DNA of 8,238 nucleotides. It comes from an uncultured Clostridia bacterium (GTDB lineage Bacteria > Bacillota > Clostridia > Lachnospirales > Lachnospiraceae). Positions 1 to 5,060 of the stretch are shown here, in pieces. The stretch lies in the NCBI GenBank assembly GCA_947088195.1, contig CAMUFS010000121.1, positions 1 to 8,238 of the forward strand, written 5' to 3'. The notes beneath the pieces were generated by a model. It was not told where the DNA came from. It saw nothing but the letters and a program-made list of their open reading frames with translations, and ran no database searches. A program made the position numbers and the translations under genes. Position 1 is the stretch's first letter; the number at the start of each line of letters is the position of its first letter.

Positions 1-1
1 G

Positions 2-646
2 GCGCAACAAAATAAAGTTGACGGGATTATCGGTCTGACCTATAATCCAGATCTGTGTGTTGCGGAGAATACTCCCTTTGTATCTATAGACCGCTCTATA
101 GGAGCACGGATTCCTTGCGTCGCCTGTGACAATTTTGCCGGCGGGCAGCTTGCGGCCGAAAAGCTCTATGAGCTGGGCTGCCGTAACGTCGCTTTCCTGC
201 GCATTGGCTCCTCTCTGAATAATGAACCCAATAAACGCAAAGCGGGTTTTGAAAATGGATGCTTGAAACACAATCTCCACTATGAAATTAAGATCTTAGA
301 TGACGGAGACTCCTTCGAGGAATTTGACACTTTCTTATTAGAGCATCTGAGCAACGGAAAGCTATCTTTTGATGGCATCTTCTGCGTAACAGACCGAATC
401 GCCTATTATGTTCTTCAATTTTTAAAACGCATACACATCCGAGTGCCAGAAGATGTACAGGTGATTGGCTTTGACGGAGTACGTATACTTGGAAATCAAG
501 ATCTAATCTGCTCTACCATCGTCCAGCCCGTTCCAGAAATAGCAGAAATGTGCATCACTTTGCTGCTCCACGAAAACATATCCGCAAAGCCTCCTTTGGT
601 ATGTCTTCCTGTGAGTTATATGTCAGGAGGCACCACCAGAGACTGA
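2..646 (+). CDS. LacI-family transcriptional regulator, 5'-truncated by window edge
   Basis: The frame is open from the first bases of the window to a TGA at 644-646, giving 214 residues of a periplasmic-binding-protein-like effector domain (Peripla_BP_3 type). Family hallmarks are VDGIIGL near the start, PFVSIDR, CDNFAGGQLAAEKLYELG, NVAFLRIG, FDGIFCVTDRIAY, VPEDVQVIGFDG, and the C-terminal STIVQP and GGTTRD. In LacI/GalR proteins this part binds a sugar or related effector and dimerises. The N-terminal helix-turn-helix and the first ~110 residues lie left of the window, so the operator and target operon cannot be deduced. A TTG at 263 could open a shorter frame but sits in the middle of the conserved domain and is not a real start. 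The gene lies on the same strand as the recombinase module downstream and could be cargo of that element; this is inference. Family assignment is secure, the effector is unknown. Confidence 0.92.
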   Translation, partial: AQQNKVDGIIGLTYNPDLCVAENTPFVSIDRSIGARIPCVACDNFAGGQLAAEKLYELGCRNVAFLRIGSSLNNEPNKRKAGFENGCLKHNLHYEIKILDDGDSFEEFDTFLLEHLSNGKLSFDGIFCVTDRIAYYVLQFLKRIHIRVPEDVQVIGFDGVRILGNQDLICSTIVQPVPEIAEMCITLLLHENISAKPPLVCLPVSYMSGGTTRD

Positions 647-692
647 ATACATCAAAAACTAGCTTAATATCAAATAGGAAATTTTTTTCATG

Positions 693-760
693 GTTAGTAC
701 TACAATGAATAATTCAAATTATACAATAATAATTTCTCAACTATTCGCTGTAGTACTAGC
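693..760. repeat. Imperfect 18-bp inverted repeat with 32-nt spacer
   Basis: The arms are 693-710 and 743-760. They match at 15 of 18 positions when one is reverse complemented, and two of the three mismatches would be G-U pairs in RNA. Each arm contains the 8-bp palindrome TAGTACTA. There is no T-run after the right arm, so it is a poor terminator, although it lies 46 bp past the LacI-type stop codon. It could be a weak hairpin protecting the regulator mRNA, an operator, or a binding site for the recombinase encoded downstream. Nothing in the sequence decides among these. Confidence 0.5.
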
Positions 761-860
761 TAATCAAACTATCTCTTAAATTCTATAAAATCATTTATTT
801 GTTACCATAGACTCATTGCTGCTCCTCCAACAAAGACCTTTCATTTTTTGAATAGTGGAC

Positions 861-889
861 TTGCCCCTATTCATAAACTATATTATATA
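861..889 (+). promoter_or_regulatory. Candidate sigma-A promoter for the tnpW-like/recombinase pair
   Basis: TTGCCC at 861-866 and TATATA at 884-889 are separated by 17 bp in an AT-rich stretch that ends 25 bp before the start of the small TnpW-like gene. The -35 box is only a fair match, and AT-rich DNA readily yields TATA-like boxes, so this is a candidate only. In Tn4451 the promoter for tnpX is assembled when the ends of the excised circle join; whether that also applies here is unknown. Confidence 0.4.
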
Positions 890-914
890 TTTGTAGAAGA
901 AAGGAAGATATTCT

Positions 915-1082
915 TTGTCACAAAGCCAGATGCCTGTTACTACAACAGAATATAAAATTGGAAGCATTACTTATCTTGTATACTCATCTGCAAGCGAGCA
1001 CACGACGGACACCCTAGATAAAAAGATAAAAAAGCTCATACACAAAGACATGGAACTCAGCCTTGCAAATGCCAAAAGCTAG
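915..1082 (+). CDS. TnpW-like small transposon protein
   Basis: This short reading frame precedes the recombinase gene. It encodes about 55 residues from a TTG at 915, or 50 from an ATG at 930. I prefer TTG because AAGGAAG at 901-907 is well placed for it, while the ATG has no ribosome site at a normal distance. The segment EYKIGSITYLVYSS, followed by a Thr-rich turn and DTLDKKIKKLI, resembles small proteins annotated as transposon-encoded TnpW family, which sit beside tnpX in Tn4451-type elements. The C-terminal half is rich in lysine. The stop lies 93 bp before the recombinase ATG, so the two are probably co-transcribed. The molecular role of TnpW is not established to my knowledge. Family assignment is from remembered pattern and gene position. 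Confidence 0.6.
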   Translation: MSQSQMPVTTTEYKIGSITYLVYSSASEHTTDTLDKKIKKLIHKDMELSLANAKS

Positions 1083-1175
1083 AGCGTTTCTTAATATTTA
1101 TATATAACACAGGCATATTATGTGGTATGGACAGCACAAATACCATGTTTGTCTGTTATCGAAAAGGAGGACAAC

Positions 1176-2819
1176 ATGTTACAGACAGACAAAATTACCG
1201 CTTTATATTGCAGATTGAGCCATGAAGATATGCAGACCAGAGAAAGCGAAAGCATACAAAACCAAAAGCTGCTTTTACAAAAGTATGCGAATGAACACCA
1301 TTTTTTCAACACGCGCTTTTTCGTTGATGACGGATTTTCCGGCGTAAGCTTTGAGCGTGAAGGGCTTATTTCTATGCTGCATGAGATTGAAGCTGGGAAT
1401 GTGGCGACCGTCATCACCAAAGATCTTTCCCGTCTTGGACGCAATTATCTGAAAACTGGAGAACTAATAGAAATTGTCTTTCCTGAATATGAGGTACGTT
1501 ATATTGCTATTAATGATGGTGTGGATACAGCAAGAGAAGATAATGAATTTACCCCGCTGCAGAACTGGTTTAATGAATTTTATGCCCGTGATACCTCAAA
1601 AAAAATTCGAGCTGTCAAACAGGCAAAGGCGCAAAAAGGCGAGCGCGTCAACGGAGAAGTCCCTTATGGTTATATCTCTGATCCAAACGATCGTAACCAC
1701 TTACTGCCCGATCCAGAAACAGCACCTATTGTCAAACAAATTTTTGCAATGTATGTGCGCGGCGATCGTATCTGCGAAATTCAAAACTGGCTGCGAGAAC
1801 ATAAGGTACTTACTGTTTCTGAGCTGCGCTACCGTCGTTCTGGCAACTATCGACATTCACGACCGCACCCGACTTGTATTTATAACTGGCCAGATAAAAC
1901 ATTGTATGATATTCTTGGACGCAAAGAATATTTAGGACATACCATTACGGGCAAAAGCTATAAAGTATCCTACAAATCAAAAAAGACAAAGAAAAATCCA
2001 GAAGAAAAACAATATTTTTTTCCCAACACACATGAACCTTTAATCGATGAAGAAACCTTTGCACTTTCACAAAAACGAATTGCCACCAAGCACCGCCCCA
2101 CAAAATCAGAAGGAATTGACATTTTTTCGGGGCTTCTTTTTTGTGGAGACTGTGGCTATAAAATGTATCTACAACAAGGCTCTAAAACATTGGAACGTAA
2201 ACATGCCTATACTTGCGGAAGATACCGAAATAGGATAAGAACGGGAAAACCTTGCACTACTCATTATATCCGAAAAAGCGTACTGAAAGAGCTTGTTCTT
2301 GCCGATTTACAAAGAGTACTATCCTATGTAAAGTCACACGAACAAGAATTTATCGAGACCGCCAACGAGTACGCTACAAATGCAATACAAAAAACACTAA
2401 CCCAACAACAGAAAGAGCTTAACAAAGCACAGAACCGAATGAGTGAATTAAATATTTTATTCCGCAAGCTCTACGAGGACAACGCTTTAGAAAAGCTTTC
2501 AGATGAACAGTTTGCTTTTCTAACTTCTGGTTATGAAGAAGAAAAAAAGACACTAACTCGAAGAATTGCAGAGCTATCACAGAATATTGACACTGCTATC
2601 GAATGTGGTGCAGACATAAAAAGCTTTGTTGCACTTGTACGCAGATACACTGCAATCAACGAACTTACTTATGAAAATATCCATGAATTTATTGATCGTA
2701 TTCTTATTCACGAATTGGATAAGATCACAAACATCCGCAAAATTGAAATCTTTTACAACTTTATCGGCAAAGCTGATACAGGCAACAAGTCTACTCAAAG
2801 TATTTCCTATTCTAAATAG
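1176..2819 (+). CDS. Large serine recombinase, TnpX/TndX type
   Basis: This is a full-length 547-residue site-specific recombinase that would excise and insert its element by double-strand cleavage through a 5'-phosphoserine link. The catalytic resolvase domain spans about residues 6-150. It has the nucleophile Ser15 in YCRLS, the active-site segment KDLSRLGRN (Arg86, Arg89), and DDGFSG near 51-56. A recombinase domain follows at about 160-300 (VPYGY, then a linker with DILGRKEYLG). A zinc-ribbon domain has Cys323, Cys326, Cys347 and Cys360. A coiled coil covers about 400-475, and a C-terminal DUF4368-like end has HEFIDRILIHE and EIFYNFIG. The length fits TndX of Tn5397 (about 530 residues). 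An upstream GTG at 1122 extends the frame, but the ATG at 1176 is chosen because AAGGAGG at 1164-1170 is 5 bp before it and the catalytic domain begins right after. All catalytic residues I can place are present, so it is probably active. It is the last gene before the putative element terminus. Confidence 0.95.
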   Translation: MLQTDKITALYCRLSHEDMQTRESESIQNQKLLLQKYANEHHFFNTRFFVDDGFSGVSFEREGLISMLHEIEAGNVATVITKDLSRLGRNYLKTGELIEIVFPEYEVRYIAINDGVDTAREDNEFTPLQNWFNEFYARDTSKKIRAVKQAKAQKGERVNGEVPYGYISDPNDRNHLLPDPETAPIVKQIFAMYVRGDRICEIQNWLREHKVLTVSELRYRRSGNYRHSRPHPTCIYNWPDKTLYDILGRKEYLGHTITGKSYKVSYKSKKTKKNPEEKQYFFPNTHEPLIDEETFALSQKRIATKHRPTKSEGIDIFSGLLFCGDCGYKMYLQQGSKTLERKHAYTCGRYRNRIRTGKPCTTHYIRKSVLKELVLADLQRVLSYVKSHEQEFIETANEYATNAIQKTLTQQQKELNKAQNRMSELNILFRKLYEDNALEKLSDEQFAFLTSGYEEEKKTLTRRIAELSQNIDTAIECGADIKSFVALVRRYTAINELTYENIHEFIDRILIHELDKITNIRKIEIFYNFIGKADTGNKSTQSISYSK

Positions 2820-2832
2820 ATAAGACCTAACG

Positions 2833-2851
2833 TAGAGAATTATATTCTCTA
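2833..2851. repeat. Perfect 8-bp palindrome with 3-nt loop after the recombinase
   Basis: TAGAGAAT at 2833-2840 and ATTCTCTA at 2844-2851 are exact inverted copies around TAT, starting 13 bp after the recombinase stop codon. The stem is AT-rich and no T-run follows on either strand, so it is at best a weak terminator. It may equally belong to the recombination site at the element end. Confidence 0.55.
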
Positions 2852-2866
2852 AATATAGATCAAAAA

Positions 2867-2912
2867 GAGGTAAGATAACGCTCTCTGTAAAAAAGCTACG
2901 TTATCTTACCTC
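2867..2912. repeat. Perfect 14-bp inverted repeat at element junction, candidate att site
   Basis: The arms GAGGTAAGATAACG (2867-2880) and its exact reverse complement (2899-2912) flank an 18-bp centre. A related motif TAACGTAG occurs at 2828-2835 and again, inverted, at 2896-2903. The right arm coincides with the point where the truncated opposite-strand recombinase loses homology to its family. The location, 47 bp beyond the recombinase gene, fits an attachment site or recombinase-binding array. A terminator is less likely because no T-run follows either arm. Confidence 0.5.
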
Positions 2913-3089
2913 AACAAAATTCATCCCACTATACCCGTCATCGCAAAACTCCATAATATCGTAGTTGTCAAATTCTCTTTGACTTCTAACAAAATCATAG
3001 AGCAGATCGCGCTGGTTTGTTATACTCACACTCTCACTGACATAGGTATCCTCGCTGGAAAGGCGCATATATAGGGCAATGGTTCTCAT
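2901..3089 (-). pseudogene. N-terminal stub of a second serine recombinase
   Basis: Only 62 codons remain of a resolvase-type catalytic domain. It shows ALYMRLSSED with the nucleophile Ser11, then SVSITNQRDLL and the conserved FCDDGYSGMNF, after which the frame reads VEVR and stops in the inverted repeat at 2899-2912. An intact relative would continue with a Pro/Gly-containing segment and the SRLGR region, then some 400 more residues, all missing here. The start at 3089 is chosen over an upstream in-frame ATG because a GGAAGGAGG ribosome site lies about 8 bp before it. The stub differs in sequence from the complete recombinase to its left, so it is not a duplicate. It begins 17 bp after the DUF6870-like gene and would be in one operon with it. 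It cannot be catalytically competent. Confidence 0.85.
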
Positions 3090-3106
3090 TGCAGCGCCCC
3101 TCCTTC

Positions 3107-3358
3107 CTACAAAGATCTTAGATACCGTTCCAGACAATCCTCCAATGTGGTATCTGTATCAGCAAAATTAAGCTTTACCACCGTTTTTCCACAACGAAAA
3201 CAATATGGATTTTTAATTTGCCTCAAAAAATCTGCAAAGCGCTGTTCTCTTGGCAGTGTCTCGTCTATCTTCACATCATTAATATCCACCAGTGTTTCTG
3301 GATCAACGGTTCTGACATCCACCTGTTTCATTTGTTCTAAATCTATAGGACTCTCCAT
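3107..3358 (-). CDS. Small transposon-associated protein, DUF6870-like
   Basis: This 83-residue protein has an almost perfect ribosome site (AGGAGGTGA) 5 bp before the ATG at 3358. The sequence contains VDVRTVDPETLVDINDVKID, then LPREQRFADFLRQIKNPYCFRCGKTVVKLNFADT and a C-terminal TLEDCLERYL. This matches, from memory, a small family annotated as DUF6870 and found next to recombinase or resolvase genes in Firmicute mobile elements. The CFRCG pair could coordinate a metal or form a disulfide, but two cysteines alone do not make a zinc site. The position directly upstream of a serine recombinase, as TnpW is upstream of TnpX, suggests an accessory role in recombination; this is inference. The gene is intact although its partner recombinase is broken. 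The family number is less certain than the mobile-element association. Confidence 0.7.
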   Translation of the reverse strand: MESPIDLEQMKQVDVRTVDPETLVDINDVKIDETLPREQRFADFLRQIKNPYCFRCGKTVVKLNFADTDTTLEDCLERYLRSL

Positions 3359-3414
3359 GCCCTCACCTCCTGTCCATTCTTTTTATTGTATGAAAAAACT
3401 ACCTATTTTCATGA

Positions 3415-3705
3415 CTATTTCTTTATTATGCTTATTATCACTCCAGCATCCTCTTTCATCTGCTTTACTAGCTCTTCTTTTCCCTCAATACTCTCTCCAA
3501 TTAAAAAGAAGGTAGCTGTCACATTTCGTTCTCTCAGTCCGTCCAGAAGAACCTTGGTATATGTCTGGTGCGGACCATCGTCAAAAGTCAACGCTATCTT
3601 CTTTGCTTCTTGAATCTTATCACTGACCGCAGGCAGCGGTCTCACCTTGATGCACACTGTCCCCATAAACAACATTAGTATGCCAATTATCCATGCCTTT
3701 TTCAT
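3415..3705 (-). pseudogene. Polysaccharide deacetylase (NodB family), 3'-truncated
   Basis: The protein starts with a short lysine-containing head and a hydrophobic signal or anchor segment (about residues 4-20), then KKIALTFDDGPHQTYTKVLLDGL. This is the first NodB motif, with the catalytic base and metal ligand at Asp42 and Asp43, and RNVTATFFLIG follows. After KQMKED (residue 86) family similarity ends and ten unrelated residues lead to a stop. The expected GHxIGNHTxxH zinc-binding histidines and the remaining ~110 residues of the domain are absent, so it cannot be functional. The ATG at 3705 is preferred to a GTG at 3711 because AGAAGG then sits about 9 bp upstream. The intact family removes N- or O-acetyl groups from chitin-like glycans, peptidoglycan or xylan outside the membrane. 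The break abuts the DUF6870-like element, suggesting insertional disruption. The gene lies 101 bp behind the transporter gene and was probably co-transcribed with it. Confidence 0.85.
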
Positions 3706-3806
3706 CCCCACATGCCTTCTTTTTGATCCTTATATCAAATATATGCAGAGCAGAGAAATGACAGACTTCCTAATCCATATAACCCCATTCCTCACAAAAC
3801 TGCCTC

Positions 3807-4736
3807 CTATCCAATTTTTATCTTTCCTTTTCCAAAAATCTTATCCGAAGGTAACTGAGCCAATATAATCGCAGCAAATACCAAAATACATCCCAGTATC
3901 TCCCTCACACTTAATTCTTGTTTTAATAATACCCACCCTGCCAGAGCAGAAAACACAGATTCCAGACTAAGAATTAATGAGGCAACCGTGGGATTCATAT
4001 TCTTCTGTCCGATAATCTGAAATGTATATGCCACACCGCACGACATAATTCCTGCATATAAAATAGGTGTTCTCGCCGCCCAGATAGCTGCCCATGTAGG
4101 TTGTTCCAAAAAAAACATAAAAATAAGACAGATCATCCCACAGATAAAAAATTGAATACATGACATCTTAATTCCTTCTGTCCGTCCTGTAAAAAAATCA
4201 ATAATCAAAATATGAAAAGAAAAAGCGACAGAACCAGCCAACACAATCCAGTCTGCCCTCTCCACCGAAAACCCCTGTTTTACACATAAAAAATAAAATC
4301 CCAACAGAGAGAGCAGCACACCAAGCCATACAAACGCTCCCACCTTTTTCTTTCCAAATATCCCGATCAATGGCACCAGAATAATATAAAGAGCTGTGAT
4401 AAAGCCTGCTTTTCCTACATTGGTATCCGCTGTATAAAGAGAAATTCCTATCTGCTGCAGGCTACTTCCTGCACACAGGGCAATGCCACACAAAATCCCC
4501 CCTGCCAATAAAGCTTTCCTATTATAACCTGCATAAATTCCCTCTTTTTTATCCTTCCTTCTCTCCTGCCATATAATACAAGGAATCAAAACCAATCCTC
4601 CCAAGATACAGCGCACTGCATTAAAAGTGAACGGCTCCACATATTCCATTCCCACACTCTGCGCCACAAAAGCGATCCCCCAGATAAATGCTGTCAGCAA
4701 AAGCATACTACTTCTTTTTATTGTCTCTGCTCTCAT
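3807..4736 (-). CDS. EamA/DMT-superfamily transporter
   Basis: The 309-residue protein is almost wholly hydrophobic, with about ten membrane helices in two EamA repeats (roughly residues 10-160 and 165-300). Typical DMT features are the N-terminal LLLTAFIWGIAFVAQS, the loop MEYVEPFTFNAVR, the turn TADTNVGKAGFITALYIILVPLIG ending repeat one, and NPTVASLILSLESVFSALAGWVLLKQELS ending repeat two. The C-terminal tail is basic. The family exports or imports small metabolites such as amino acids and their derivatives; the substrate cannot be told from sequence. The ATG at 4736 has GAGGTGA upstream at normal spacing. A good promoter lies just upstream (4782-4810). The length is usual for the family and there is no sign of damage. 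Confidence 0.93.
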   Translation of the reverse strand: MRAETIKRSSMLLLTAFIWGIAFVAQSVGMEYVEPFTFNAVRCILGGLVLIPCIIWQERRKDKKEGIYAGYNRKALLAGGILCGIALCAGSSLQQIGISLYTADTNVGKAGFITALYIILVPLIGIFGKKKVGAFVWLGVLLSLLGFYFLCVKQGFSVERADWIVLAGSVAFSFHILIIDFFTGRTEGIKMSCIQFFICGMICLIFMFFLEQPTWAAIWAARTPILYAGIMSCGVAYTFQIIGQKNMNPTVASLILSLESVFSALAGWVLLKQELSVREILGCILVFAAIILAQLPSDKIFGKGKIKIG

Positions 4737-4781
4737 CCTTTGTCACCTCTCCTACTATGATAGAATAAAATTCTGTACCTG

Positions 4782-4810
4782 ATTTTATCATACTCCTTTT
4801 TCTTTGTCCA
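4782..4810 (-). promoter_or_regulatory. Sigma-A promoter for the EamA transporter gene
   Basis: Read on the - strand, TGGACA (4805-4810) and TAAAAT (4782-4787) are 17 bp apart, and a TG sits one base before the -10 box, making an extended -10. The -10 box ends about 45 bp before the ATG at 4736. Its -35 box is only 2 bp from the -35 box of the divergent promoter. Confidence 0.65.
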
Positions 4811-4812
4811 GC

Positions 4813-4841
4813 TTGCATATTTCCCCGAACTATGTTATAGT
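4813..4841 (+). promoter_or_regulatory. Sigma-A promoter for the DUF4250 gene
   Basis: TTGCAT (4813-4818) and TATAGT (4836-4841) are 17 bp apart with an extended -10 TG at 4833-4834. The -10 box lies 33 bp before the ATG at 4875. This is among the best promoter matches in the window. Confidence 0.7.
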
Positions 4842-4874
4842 GTTTGAAAAATAATTAAGCAGAGAGGAAATACC

Positions 4875-5060
4875 ATGTCACACAAAGAATTACCCAAAGA
4901 CCCCTTTATACTTCTAAGCTACATCAACACACAGCTCCGCGATCATTATAATAATCTGGACGACCTCTGCCTTTCTCTCCAGATCAACAAAAAGGAGCTT
5001 ACGGAAAAGCTCCTCTCTATTGACTATAGTTATGAATTTAATACCAATCAATTTATATAA
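4875..5060 (+). CDS. DUF4250 domain protein
   Basis: The small soluble protein has 61 residues. It matches the pattern of DUF4250: LPKDPFILLSYINTQLRD near the N-terminus, then NLDDLCLSLQINKKELTEKLLSIDYSYE and a short NQF end. The middle resembles a helix-turn-helix-like pair of helices, but no DNA-binding role has been shown to my knowledge. A GAGAGGAAA ribosome site lies about 6 bp before the ATG, and a good promoter is just upstream. Its last 13 bp overlap the 3' end of clpB on the other strand. Proteins of this family are common in Lachnospiraceae and other Clostridia, with unknown function. Confidence 0.88.
   Translation: MSHKELPKDPFILLSYINTQLRDHYNNLDDLCLSLQINKKELTEKLLSIDYSYEFNTNQFI

Larger units (their letters stand above)
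915..2912 (+). mobile_element. Terminal recombination module of a Tn4451/Tn5397-type element
   Basis: The TnpW-like gene, the large serine recombinase and a 93-bp tail of dyad repeats form the end module expected for an integrative element moved by a TnpX/TndX-type enzyme. The right boundary is placed near 2912-2918, where the opposite-strand recombinase stub of another element loses its homology. The left boundary is not seen. No second copy of the interrupted gene appears between 647 and 914, so the element either continues past the left edge, perhaps with the LacI-type gene as cargo, or has suffered a deletion. No conjugation genes are visible in the window. Confidence 0.6.
2901..3447 (-). 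mobile_element. Remnant end of a second serine-recombinase element
   Basis: The intact DUF6870-like gene plus the recombinase stub form one end of another element, read leftward. Its outer boundary is inferred near 3447, where the deacetylase reading frame loses family similarity, about 90 bp upstream of the DUF6870-like start. Its inner boundary near 2912 is where the first element begins. The rest of this element is not in the window. Confidence 0.5.

Noticed and set aside
803..815. 13-bp exact match to 7748-7760 (both contain CCATAGACTCA)
   Set aside because: The match ends abruptly on both sides, and a single 13-bp match is about what chance gives in 8 kb.
1122..1175. Upstream extension of the recombinase from a GTG
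   Set aside because: The ATG at 1176 has AAGGAGG 5 bp upstream and the extension adds 18 residues unlike the family.
1118..1444. Open frame of 108 codons on the - strand across the start of the recombinase
   Set aside because: It is the antisense shadow of the conserved catalytic domain; it has no ribosome site and no family resemblance.
3393..3410. Similarity of the A-run plus CTAC segment to 2889-2907, suggesting shared element ends
   Set aside because: The alignment needs gaps and rests mostly on a run of A; too weak to call a repeated end.
3415..3447. Frameshift rather than truncation of the deacetylase
   Set aside because: None of the alternative frames in this stretch restores the expected zinc-binding histidine motif, so an insertion or deletion junction fits better.
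3706..3806. Possible promoter or terminator between the transporter and the deacetylase stub
   Set aside because: I see neither a paired -35/-10 on the - strand nor a stem with a T-run; read-through from the transporter gene is simpler.
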